64,000 nt of DNA from Gibbula magus (taxonomy: Eukaryota > Mollusca > Gastropoda > Trochida > Trochidae), in NCBI GenBank assembly GCA_936450465.1, contig OW388297.1, positions 47,878,130 to 47,942,129 of the forward strand, read 5' to 3'. Below the pieces are notes generated by a model. It was not told the DNA's origin and did not search any database. It saw nothing but the letters and a program-made list of their open reading frames with translations. Shown one piece after another: positions 11,966 through 22,457 of the stretch. The position numbers and the translations under genes are program-made. Positions within the stretch are counted from its first letter, which is position 1. Each line of letters begins with the position of its first letter.

Positions 11966-12377
11966 GAAGCTCTCACCGAAGCTCCAGTTCTGCGTACTGC
12001 GGTGACGTGGTGCCAAGGAGCTATGTGAGCGCTTCAACTATGTCCCGCTACACTCCACGTAGCTACGACACTGGGGGATCACGCCGCTACGAGTCCAGTC
12101 TGCGTAGCTACGACACTGGTTCCAGCTACAAGAGTTACGATTCTGGGAAGAGATACGACACAGGTCGGACTTATGATTCTGGACGTAGTTATGGAAGCAG
12201 TTCAACGAGTTCTGGTACGACATCCGGCAGATACGCAAGTGCTTCTCCAAGTACGAGGTCGTACACGTCAAGTTCTACGTCATCGTACTCTCCTTCCACC
12301 TCCCGTTCCTACACTAGTGGATATTCCCCCAGAAACGGGAACACAGACTCGACAAGTTCTAGGTTAACGAGATCTAG
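11966..12377 (+). CDS. Exon A of a Ser/Tyr-rich, probably disordered protein
   Basis: The exon begins after a pyrimidine-rich acceptor (TTTACCATTGCAG) and is open throughout in phase 1. The donor is ATCTAG|GTGGGT at 12378. A second, equally phased donor, TTCTAG|GTTAAC, lies 15 bases earlier at 12363. If the upstream exon is non-coding, ATG 12040 (A at -3) is a plausible start, giving MSRYTPRSYDTGG. The protein shows degenerate repeats of RSYDTG, KSYDSG, KRYDTG and RTYDSG, then a Ser/Thr/Tyr tract. The last two bases (AG) join the first base of exon B to make a Ser codon. GC content is clearly above the flanks. No folded domain is visible and the function is unknown. Confidence 0.8.
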
Positions 12378-12455
12378 GTGGGTGTTTGAGGGTACAATAT
12401 TCAATAATAGCTGTTCTATAAATGTTTTCCTGTCTAATGCATTGTCTATTTTTTC

Positions 12456-12761
12456 GGGGGCGGGATAGCGCAGTGGCTAGCACGTTGGGCTTCGGAGCAT
12501 GAGGTCCGGGGTTCGAATCCCACCAGGGGCACTGCAACTTTGTCTGCAGTAGAGAACTGTTCTACACGCAGTACGGTTTGCACTGAATTTCAGCGTAGTA
12601 CCACCCATGGTTCGCTAGTTCCAGCCAATGCTCACAGGTTTCACTGCAATGCATAGCCACATGGCGTTGCGGGCTTTCTCCCTGCAATAATACTAGCAGC
12701 CGTGATATAAGTGAAATACTCTTGAAAGCGGTGTTAAACCCCAACTCAACCTCACCTCACC
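12456..12761 (+). mobile_element. Full-length tRNA-derived SINE with perfect target duplication
   Basis: The head holds an A box (TAGCGCAGTGGCTAGCAC) and a B box (GGGGTTCGAATCCCACC). The body is shared with the copies at 8113, 9417 and 52631, and the end is CCTCACCTCACC. The 11-base sequence TCTATTTTTTC flanks it exactly (12445-12455 and 12762-12772). It starts only 78 bp after the exon A donor. The unbroken duplication suggests a fairly recent insertion. Confidence 0.95.
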
Positions 12762-13325
12762 TCTATTTTTTCATGAATTTAAGTCATTGTGACATCAAGT
12801 AAAATTCAAAACTGAAATTGCATGCAGGGTTGATAGATCATGTTTTCTAGAGTCTCTATTTGGTCATGACTTCCTTATGAGATAAATAGTTGCGTTCGTA
12901 AAATTCCTGGGATTCATTAATTGCTATTCAACACAAGCATATTTAGTATAAAACCAACAGCTTTGGCATTGTGTGTGTCTAAAACGAAATAGGCCTTTAA
13001 TAGCAGATATATATATGACAAGTTAAATTGTTATCAAATGATCACTCCTGTGTATATCTGCTGCTTCATTCAAGGGAAATAACTCTTGTTGGATTGTCAC
13101 ACAATGGAGCTGCATGAATGTAGTCCACACACATAGAAAGTCAGACAAATTATTTTCATAAAATCTTCAGTGAACTTAAATTTCGGAATTCAAGCATAAA
13201 TAATAAAACTTCAAGGGGTGCTAGTTAAAAGAATTTTGATAAAGAATTAAGTTAAAAGTAAAATAGATTTGACATAATCATTGATTTTTATATCTGACTT
13301 GTTTCTTATATTTTGACATTATATA

Positions 13326-13420
13326 ATTCAATTCAATTTCAATTCTTTATTTCGGTACGTGTGGCCTCCGGCCCATATACAGGTAACAGTGAGCAGGTTG
13401 TTCAATACATATATAAATAT
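13326..13420 (-). mobile_element. Retroposon 3' tail, reversed
   Basis: The ATTCAATTCAATTTCAATTC simple tract, followed by TTTATTTCGGTACG and a GC-rich GTGGCCTCCGGCCC segment, looks like the 3' end of a LINE or SINE inserted in the minus orientation. No coding part is recognisable. Confidence 0.35.
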
Positions 13421-14833
13421 TTTTTTAGTAGGTTATTATATAAATTAGTGTAACGGCATATGGCTTATATATATGAGTTATGTACCGAGTTGGGCTCCAC
13501 ATTTAAATTTCTGATGGATCGCTTGTAGGAAGGGGATGTTAATTACAACGATTACCAAAATGAAATCCTAGAGCTCTCTGCATCTGACTGTCAGTCAAAA
13601 TATTGGATGTTTGTAAATACTTGACAACATTTGGCAACCGCTCTGTGGTAGATAGGAAGCTGATTATCAAAACAAAGTGGAAATGTGTCAGCCATAATGT
13701 AAAGTAAACAGCTGCCCCTTCTAAACATGTTACAGTACACAGGACTACTTACTGTCAGGCCATTACAGTTTTTATCCCAATATAAATACAAGTTTTCTAT
13801 CGAATTGATTGAATAAATGATGTTGTTTTTTGGTGTCTCTGATTTACGAAGATGAATTATAATAGGTTAACACAATTTAGAAGATAGAATGTTCTTGAGA
13901 GAGGTTTGCGGTTATATCAAAGCAAATTCTACCATAACTTTCTACTCACAGGGGGAGGGGAGGGATATATACGTGTCTCTAGGCTGACTGGGTGGTTGTG
14001 GTTGCGGCATGTTTTAAGGGGCTTTTAAATTCAGTGATAATAATTCTTTAAAATAACTGTCTCTGATTTTCCAACACAGTATTTTGATCTCCAAATCATA
14101 ACACAAATTTCTTATAATTCAGTCATCCTATTGGGATACAGAATTTTGATTAAAAATGCTTTTTTTCTATGAGATTATGAAGACAATTTACATGCTGAAT
14201 TAAAGAAATGAACGATTCTGAGTGGAGAAATTACTCATTACAAAACTATAATCTGGGTTTTGGCCAGTTGCTTATGATAGAAAACCCTTGAATATATGAT
14301 TTCAGCAGGTGAAGGGATATGCTAGCTAGCTAGACTAGATCAGGAATCCATACTTTAAATTGTTCCTGTGTCATATTTGCATTTTAAGATGTAGAAGGTT
14401 ATTTACTAAGTCACAAAGAAGGGTCCAAGTCGAACAAGAGCTGATAAACGCATAATAAATACATAAGCCTTGCTCAAATTACATAATGAAAAGTAAGCAA
14501 GCGAGGTACCAGAGAGTTAAAGTTATGAGGTGGTGTATGTTTTCACAACAACATACCTGTTTATTTGGGGACTGAACTGCATGACTGACAGTGCTGTGGC
14601 ATATTGCTCCAGAGCTGTTTCACCGCAAATAGGAATTCTTATCTCCCTCTCTCTGTCTGTTTAAGTCGTAAGATGTGTCGACACTTGTTAATTGTACACT
14701 CTTTTAGACATCCTTTTGTTATTTTTATGTTGATGATTTTCCCAGGTATTCTATGTTCCTGTTGTGACCATGCTAATATTATGATTAAATTTACTTGATT
14801 ATGTAAATGTGTTACGGATAGGAAGGTTTTAGT

Positions 14834-14896
14834 CATAGGTTCCATTGTAATGTAGAGCCACAATGGTGTTGTAGGCTTTCTCCCTGCAATAATGCA
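14834..14896 (+). mobile_element. SINE fragment (body)
   Basis: TAGAGCCACAATGGTGTTGT and GGCTTTCTCCCTGCAATAAT match the 3' half of the SINE family seen whole at 12456. Head and tail are missing. Confidence 0.65.
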
Positions 14897-15246
14897 AAAC
14901 CTATAAGGTATGCAACGATGCATGGTTTTAACTTTGAGATGCATTGTGATGAGAGACAGATCTTATGGATGAAACTTCTTTATATGTTTCACATATATGG
15001 ATACAAATGAACTAGATAATATGACAAAAACAACAAACAAGTATCATCAATTTAGCAGCTAGGAATTGAAACAATAGTTGAAATTAAATATGGAACATTT
15101 TGATTAACTCTTAATTTTTTAAAATCAATTATTTGATGAATGATTAATGATACTTTTAAAATTTGTTATTCATTTATGAAAAGATCAATGATCTAATGAT
15201 GGTAATACAATTGATAAAACCAGCAAAACCTTTGTTTGACTTACAG

Positions 15247-17262
15247 CTCTGCTAAGACTGAAGGCACTTCCTCGCCAACCCTCGAGTCACGCTACTCACG
15301 GAATGGCTACTCCTCACCGCGGGGCTCCATAACCTCTCGTACAGACCACACCAACGGGAAGAGTTCACACTCTAGTCTTTCCTCAGAACCTTCTATAGAC
15401 AAAGATGAAGCTAGGGACACTGACCGCTGGTCTCGGCGGCGAAGGTCCGACAGTGACGATAGTCGGGACACACGAACATACAGCAAGTACTCATCCCGGT
15501 CCTTCAGAGATATCAAGACAGATAGTGATAAAGATTCCAGTAAAGAAGAACCAAAGAGTCGTTATAGGACATACCTTGAGAGGAAGCTAGAGACTGATAG
15601 TGATAAGGAGAAAAAGGAAGAGGAGAAGGGTTACTCTAGATATACCAGGAGACTTGATACGGATAGTGATGAAAGCAAGAAACTTGAGAGCAAGTACGAT
15701 GGGGAGTCTGATGCAGCTAAGCGACGGGAAGAGAGGCGGAAGCTACGTCTTGCTAAACGAGCAGAGGAAGAAACAAAAGAGAAACATGAAGAGGAAGTCA
15801 AAAGTGAAAAATCAGAATCGAAAGAAGATGCACTCACAGAGTGGAGAAGAAAAAGGGCCCTTCAACAGAGTTCTCTAAGCTCAGAACAAAGTGAAGATAA
15901 ACCTGATGTATCAGAGAGATTCTCAAGAAGGGATTGGAAGAAAGATTTGTTGAAGGACAGTACAGATGATAGTGATAGCACTGGGGGACGACTTCTGGAC
16001 AGGAAGGTCAATATATCGCAGGAGAAAGATTCAGATTCGTCCACAAAAGAGGACTGCAATAAGGACAATAAAAGCAGTTTTCGTAAATATAACCTTGACA
16101 AGGACAAGGATGAGGAGAAATATAAGGACAGTGAGAAGGAGAAGTCGGAGTCCATGGACAAGGATGCTGATGGACTTGCTCCGGGAACATCCACGCGAGA
16201 GGAGCGGATCGCTAAGTACAAGGAGGAGAGGAGGAAAGAGTTGGCAGCAATATCTAGCCTCACCAAGCACCTTGAAAGTGACTCAGACCTCTCTGCTAAA
16301 CCCTCACTTTTCATCACGGCCAGTTCACAGCGGCAGAGTTCTGAAGAGAGATCTGAAGATGGCAGGCCTGGGACGTCTAGTGATACAGGAGGTCAGGTCC
16401 ACAGGAGGCGTCTGCCTGACATACCTGGATCTAAACACAAGGCAGGATCACACCTAACTTCTCCAGATGCAGATACGAAATCCAAGAATGAAATCTCCAG
16501 TGACAGTGGTATTTCAGAAAACGAGGCCCGATTTCGTAAGTTCAAATCTCTAGATGCAAAACTAAGTGCAGCCAATGTAAGAAGAGCATCTTCCCTAAAG
16601 GAAGAGAAGACAGAAACCAAGACATCATCCAGTAAATCCAGAGAAGACCTCAGAACAAAGTCCAGAAGCAGGGACAGACTGGACCCTGACAAAGCCAAAT
16701 CAAGTAATGATGATGTATCCAGATTGACCACCAGAGAGAAGTCCAAAGGGACAAAAACACTCTCCTCAAACAGCAAGTCAGTCCGACGATCGCAAAGTGA
16801 TGTTTCAAGAACCTCCCAAACTGATCCGTACATGGATAGCTCGGGATCAGAAAGTCCACGAGGAACGTCAGCAATAGATCATCTCAAAATGAAACAGATT
16901 GCAAGACGAGGAGACCTTCTTGAAAAGAAATCTTTCGGAACAAAAGAACACAACTCAGAAAGCAAAACATCAGCAGAGAAGTCTGACATTACCCTTTCCC
17001 CACTAAAAACGCCCACAAAGGTTGTGCGAGGTCAGCGTATGCCAATTTCTCCTGACCCCCTGGATGACCTCCTACAGAAGAACGCAGCGTTCCTATCAGA
17101 TGGAGAGATCGAGTCAGAAATAGGGTCTTCATCATCTGCCTCGAGGTCCATTGCCGGGGGTGATGCGGGACGGAGCAGGAAGTCTTTGAGGAGGAAGCAC
17201 CTTCAGAAGTCTCTTGGCAAGAAGTCACAGTCAGTGGATAGCGGGACCAGTAGAAGTAAAGC
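15247..17262 (+). CDS. Exon B: large charged, Ser/Lys/Glu/Asp-rich exon
   Basis: 2,016 bases, fully open, between TTACAG and GC|GTGAGT, phase 2 at both ends. The 672 codons encode a highly charged sequence. It has recurrent DSD/TDSD acidic clusters in the first half, basic helical stretches (KRREERRKLRLAKRAEEE and ERIAKYKEERRKELA at about 16200-16244), PKA-type sites (RRASSL, RRSQS), an RRRLPDIPG proline motif and a C-terminal SLRRKHLQKSLGKKSQS. No globular domain is visible. The ERIAKYKEERRKEL motif resembles one I know from the disordered N-terminus of supervillins, which link actin and myosin II to membranes. Myosin-phosphatase targeting subunits have similarly charged Ser-rich linkers and are an alternative. 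Family assignment is inference. That the exon is real is near certain from its length, composition and splice phase. Confidence 0.92.
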
Positions 17263-17575
17263 GTGAGTTACTTCAATCTCTCTCTTTAATTATGTAGAGC
17301 TGTTTGATTGTTTGAAATGTATGCCATGTAGATAGTGAACAATGTAACATTCTTTGAGAGACATTCTGGAAGCTGGTATGATGAATGAGAACAATTTCTA
17401 TGGATAATCATCTTCTCTATTGCTCCGAGTGCAGGGAAACTACGTCACACATTTTTATCGTATGCATGTCAAAGGGTCAAAAGTCAATGACGTATCAATA
17501 CGTCAACACCCCTTGGGCTTGATATCAAGCCTGCAGCAGGGAGCATCTTAATATATTGGTTGGGAACACATTATT

Positions 17576-18669
17576 ATCCCCCGCCACGAAGTGGAAGGGG
17601 GATTTAGGTTTGGGCTCCATCCGTCCGTCCGTGTGTGTGTGTGTGTGTGTGTGTGCGTCCATCCGTTTGCTATAAAGGGGACAGCTTTTCTCAGAAACTA
17701 TTTAAGATAGGACAACCAAATTTGGTGTCTGGCTTGTGGACATTAATACCTAGATGGAGTTCGAAAAATAAAAAAGATGTGATTATTTTTTCCGGAGTTA
17801 TTGCCCTTGTTTGGTATTTTTGGACTCTGTTCATGGTATCTCCAAAGGGGACAGCTTTTCTCAGAAACTGTTTAAGATAGGGTTTCCAAATTTGGTGTGT
17901 GGCTTGTGGACATAAATACCTCGATGGAGTTTGAAAATAAGAACGATGTGATTATTTTTTTTCGGAGTTATTGCCCTTGTTCCGTATGTTTGGACTCTGT
18001 TCATGGTATCTCCAAAGGGGACAGGTTTTCTCAGAAACTGTTTAAGATAGAGTTTCCAAATTTGGTGTGTGGCTTGTGGACATAAATACCTTGATGGAGT
18101 TCGAAAATAAGAACAGTGTGATTATTTTTTCCGGAGTTATTGCCCTTGTTCCGTATGTTTGGACTCGGTTCATGCTATATTTAAAGGGGACAGCTTTTCT
18201 TGGAGACTATTTAAGAAAGGATTACCCAATTTGGTGTGTGGCTTGAGGGCATAAGTACCTTGATGGAGTTCGAAAATGAGATGCACACAATTAATCTTTG
18301 CGGAGTTATTGCTCTTGTTCTGTATATTTAGACTCTGTTCAAGGTATCACCAAAGGGGACAGCTTTTCTCAGAAACTATTTAAGATAGGAAAACCAAATT
18401 TGGTGTGTGGTTTAAGGCCATCGATACCTTGATGGAGTTCGAAAAAAAGAAGCATGTGATTATTTTTTCCGGAGTTGTTCCCCTTGTTCCGCTTTTTCGA
18501 CTCTGTTTCAAGTATCCAAGGATATAGCTTTTCTCAGACATTGTTTAACATCAAATCAGTTGTGTGGCTTGAGGATATCGTTACCTTAATGGAAGGAAAA
18601 TGAGAAGTGCACAATTATTTCTTCTTGAATAATTGCCCTTGATCTCATTTCTTGTGTCTGGCGGGGGAT
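17576..18669 (+). mobile_element. Pearl-like element, six ~170-bp core repeats
   Basis: The termini are perfect 11-bp inverted repeats (ATCCCCCGCCA at 17576-17586 and TGGCGGGGGAT at 18659-18669). After a CCGTCC/TG microsatellite come about six diverging tandem units starting near 17677, 17847, 18017, 18186, 18355 and 18522. Each has GGGGACAGCTTTTCTCAGAAA, or a close variant, and AAATTTGGTGTGTGGCTTG. A microsatellite followed by core repeats between short inverted termini resembles bivalve pearl elements. It is non-autonomous: the open frames inside are short and no transposase is present. Confidence 0.85.
17632..17656 (+). repeat. TG microsatellite
   Basis: An uninterrupted TG dinucleotide run of about 25 bases after CCGTCCGTCC, inside the pearl-like element. 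Probably length-variable. Confidence 0.9.
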
Positions 18670-18845
18670 GTTGATGACTATGTCTTCTTGTCTTTATTAG
18701 CTTCATTCGAGTCCATTGGAAGTTTCAAATGTGCATCCTCTTGGAGTTGCTTAGCTTCATTCTTTGGGATATCATGTTGTTTTAATGGTTAAAGTATTGG
18801 GACATTCCATGCTGTCAATAGGTGTCTTACTATCAGTGTGTTATT

Positions 18846-19242
18846 ATGTCCCCCGAAAATTTTTTCGGGAGACATAATGTTTATGCCTCCGTCCGTCATT
18901 CCGAAATGCTTTCTATTCCGGGCCATATCTCAAAAACTGTTCAATATTTTTTCACGAAACTTGGTATGTGGTTAGACCTAGTGGTGGAGTGGTGCCTTTT
19001 GTTATCTGATTATTCTGAATTTTTTATTTTTTCTGGTTTCCATGGAAACAATTTGAACTTAGTGCATATTGAGGGTAGGGACCTTTTCCGGCCTCTATCT
19101 CCAAAACTGTTCAATATTTTTTCATCAAACTTTGTATTTGCTTAGACCTAGTGATAGAGTGGTGCCTTTTGCTACTTTGGCTATTCTGAAATTTTTATGA
19201 GTAATATGACTAGGTTTGATTGAAAGTTGGTGCGGGGGACAT
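18846..19242 (+). mobile_element. Second pearl-like element, two ~168-bp core repeats
   Basis: Inverted termini ATGTCCCCCG (18846-18855) and CGGGGGACAT (19233-19242) enclose a CCGTCCGTC tract and two units about 168 bp apart. Both units contain AAAACTGTTCAATATTTTTTC and a TTAGACCTAGTG block. It lies 176 bp from the first element and shares terminus style, microsatellite position and core length, but only limited core sequence. Confidence 0.8.
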
Positions 19243-19559
19243 CACAGTGCATCACATGCACATATTTCTAGTTATTGTATGTTTGAATCCAGCAGATCAA
19301 TGGTCCTGAATAAAGTATCAGAACTTTTCAGAAAAGTAATTTTGAATGATTATTTGTCATGTGATGGTTTTTAAATTGGTCTTGATGATATTTTTACTTT
19401 TTCAAAAAGGCAAATGTGAAAATAATGTGACTTTGGACTTGTAAATAGTTTATTTGAATATATGCACAAAACATCCTTGAAATCTCTGGTAGTTTCCCCA
19501 ACAGTAGCCGATGCTGTGTGCTCACTTTGTTCATCTGTATCGAGTCATGTCCAGAACAG

Positions 19560-19640
19560 AACTCAAAACAGTTTTAACTTCTTAGTTTTTTGTTTTTTTT
19601 CCATTTCCATGGAAATCAACTTGAAATTCTGGATTAGAGC
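19560..19640 (+). mobile_element. Fragment related to the element at 18846
   Basis: CCATTTCCATGGAAATCAAC and TTGAAATTCTGG match the TTTCCATGGAAACAATTTGA segment of the 18846-19242 element. Termini are missing. Confidence 0.4.
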
Positions 19641-20229
19641 TTAAAAAAACCATGTAATTAAGGCCTAGCTCAACAAAACTTTTTAAATTCAACACACGCT
19701 TAACACTGAGTGATTTAAACTTGACTATAGAATAAAGCTACATAATCATTGTTCAATATTTTCCACACTACTTTTCCCACTGGTGAGAGATATAGCTGTC
19801 AACTAGATGCAGAAGGTTTGCATTTCATATTTGAATACTTCAAACATTTGACAAGTGTCTTGGCAGTCCGCCAAAACCTTTCACAATTTTCAGTCGATTA
19901 TTCGTGAAATTGAATGACTTCTTTACTTAGAAGCATTGAGATATAATGTATTTACATTGCATTCAAATTAACTCAGTACACCAAGGTGATGTCATCCATG
20001 ACCCTTGAAGTCAAGTAAAGTCTGACACTTTACTCTCCCATTTCACACAATTTTATCAATTTCACACCAGTACAACAGCAATAACTTCATTATTGTCCCA
20101 TTTAAAACCTGTCAAAGCCCAGATAGATTCTGAAACGTCATGTAAGAGATTAACATTTTTGAGATGTTAGTAACACTCATTCTTGTTGGAGCAATTACTT
20201 CTGCTGTTGAACTTACACAGTATACATAT

Positions 20230-20565
20230 TTATTTCGCTCGGCTGAGCAAGACAGACAAATAGATGTAAGCACAGGTCAGGCAGTTTGCCGAGTCCATTG
20301 TGGTGGCCATTTCCTCCTCCAACACACACACACACACTGGATCATGCTGGTAGTCGGAGGAAACCTGATCACATCTCCAGGCATCGAACTTGACTTGTCT
20401 TCTACGGAATAAGGCAATAGCTGTACATTCTCTGCAGATTCCTCCGTCGCTCTGCGCAATGGGCAACTGGTAATGTTTCTCTTTGCAATCTTTGCATGTC
20501 TTACTTATTGTCAGCCGTGTTATTGCTATGGCAACTGATTTACGTCTTTTTTCCCTTTTCCTCAA
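20230..20565 (-). other. Open frame with paired cysteines, possible exon relic
   Basis: A minus-strand frame of 111 codons in a GC-richer block. It includes CKDCKEKHYQ and, sixteen residues after the first cysteine pair, CREC, giving a C-x2-C ... C-x2-C arrangement like a small zinc-binding finger. The later part covers a CA microsatellite (20323-20337) and is unlikely to be coding. No splice sites clearly delimit an exon. It could be a decayed exon, part of a mobile element or chance. Confidence 0.2.
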
Positions 20566-22123
20566 TTTTAAAGTTTCTGTGTTTTTGGTAGGCCTAACTT
20601 ATATTTAGTCTTTGAATATATTTTCTTCAATGAATCAACTTTTTCTTGATTTTACTCCTTAGGCTTTCTGTTTAATATGTTTATTCAGATAGTTAGACTT
20701 AATGAGATCTAGACTTTAGCAAGGTTCTTGTGATTTATTTAATCATAGAGCGACCTTGGTAGTATCTGCAATACCGTTGTGCTGGAGGAACTGTCGAGGG
20801 ATGTGTGCACAGTTACGTAACACTCTGCGCTGTTGTGTCAGGTGATGATAAACACACGCTCGTCTGATGTCGCAGTGCTGTTAGCACTGTGCAATGTGGG
20901 AAATATTCTTACCTGTTGAAACAACAGTTGAATGGAATTGTTTGGGAAAGAGTTGACCTTTAATGTTGTTTTCATTTGGAGATGATATACATACTGGTGG
21001 GAAGTGAATGACTTCTTGGGTTATCCTGTGAAATTCTACCTGTTGATAGTTTGACCAACCCATCCGCTGCAATGCTGGAAATAAGTCATTTAGATTTCAC
21101 TAATATCGAAAAGATCTTAAAAATACTTTCCACATATTTGTCATTTTCTGCAATTCTTTTTTTTTTTTTATAAATGTTATTTCACAGATCCAAAGTTCCA
21201 ATTGAGAGTTAACTTCACACACACTCGCACAACTAAAATTCTTTTCGTAGAATATGATCTAGTGCTTGACGTGTTTGTTTTCATTCTTTAGACCTAAAAT
21301 GTTTTATCAGTTTACCCCTTCAAGTTCTTATTCAAATTTCTAGTCTAGCTGAATGAGAAATAGTAGATTGCCTACATTAAATTTCACACAGTGAAGGCAA
21401 CGGACCTTGGATCTTGCCCATTTATGATTCTTTTAGCTGAATTCTTCGTCTTTGATAACATCAAATAAATATGACATTGCCATGTATACCTGTTGATCTG
21501 AAAATATTCTGTTATAAACTATATACTCAGCCAGTGACCAATCATGATTATATTCTTTTCATAACAAGTTGCAATTCCTGTAAATTGACCCATTAGAATG
21601 CTTAAACACAAATTGATTTAACAATTAAAGAGATAATTTGATTGATGATGCATTTGTGGTCTTGTGATTATATCCCACAAACCGTTAAGCAGCTATGATT
21701 GACATATTTTAAAGTTTTCCAAGTATCCCGTTTCTCTTTCCACACTCCTCTAGTGGTGGAGTCCATCCATCTCCTACTAATTACACCAGGGTGAGAACAT
21801 TAATTTGATTCACAGATCTCCTGGAGAGAGGTGTTTACTTCCGACTCTACTTCTTGGGCTTCTCTTCAACTGAAACTATTCTAATCTTTCTCTCCTCATC
21901 ACAGGCTGACACAGTCTCGGAGAACATTTTGAGAATTTTGAATGAAAATAAAACATATTAACAGTTTGTGTTTAAGGTTCATCCCACAGTCCTGGTAATT
22001 TTTGATAGGTTTTGATGTATTCCTATATGTTGTCATTAAGATTGACAGAAGTATACTTTTGGGATAGCTACATTTAAAACTTATTTCATGCACTCGTAGA
22101 AGATAAGTAAAATTTTATTTGAT

Positions 22124-22232
22124 AGGGGCAGGGGAAGAATGGTGCAGTGGTTAGTGCATTTGACATTGGATGAAGAGGTCCAGGGTTTGAATCCCACCAT
22201 AAGACCTCATCTCAATCCTTGAAATAACACTG
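22124..22232 (+). mobile_element. tRNA-derived SINE head
   Basis: It has an A-box-like GGTGCAGTGGTTAGTGC and a B box (GGTTTGAATCCCACC) at the usual spacing. The following body differs from the 12456 family, and the copy is cut at 22232 by the inserted inverted-repeat element. Confidence 0.7.
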
Positions 22233-22406
22233 CAGGGATTGGGAAAGACATATTGAAAATGGGACATTTTTAGGGCTTTAATCATTTTGGGAATTTTAAA
22301 AGGGCCATTCCCCTTTGTAGCAACAGTAAAATTAGAAATTTTAATGAGCCAATTTTTTCATCCAATGTGCAAAATGACCCATGGCCCCTGCCTTTCCCAA
22401 TCCCTG
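22233..22406. mobile_element. MITE with 15-bp termini and 6-bp target duplication
   Basis: CAGGGATTGGGAAAG (22233-22247) and CTTTCCCAATCCCTG (22392-22406) are perfect inverted repeats. ACACTG directly flanks both sides (22227-22232 and 22407-22412). The 144-bp interior is non-coding and matches a relic near 8800-8870. A six-base duplication is unusual for common animal DNA transposons (hAT uses 8, Tc1/mariner 2, Harbinger 3), so the superfamily is left open. Confidence 0.85.
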
Positions 22407-22457
22407 ACACTGTAACTGTGGAGTATTTAGTACCAAACCATTTTGAATGGCAATTGT

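Larger units (their letters stand above)
12378..15246 (+). other. Intron between exons A and B
   Basis: 2.87 kb bounded by GT (12378) and TTACAG (15241-15246), phase 2 on both sides. It contains a full SINE (12456-12761), a retroposon-tail fragment near 13326 and a SINE fragment near 14834. The remainder is AT-rich with no further feature. Confidence 0.75.

Noticed and set aside
15307..17228. Several long frames antisense or out of frame to exon B
   Set aside because: They are shadows of the Ser/Lys/Glu-rich exon. The + frame is fixed by splice phases with exons A and C.
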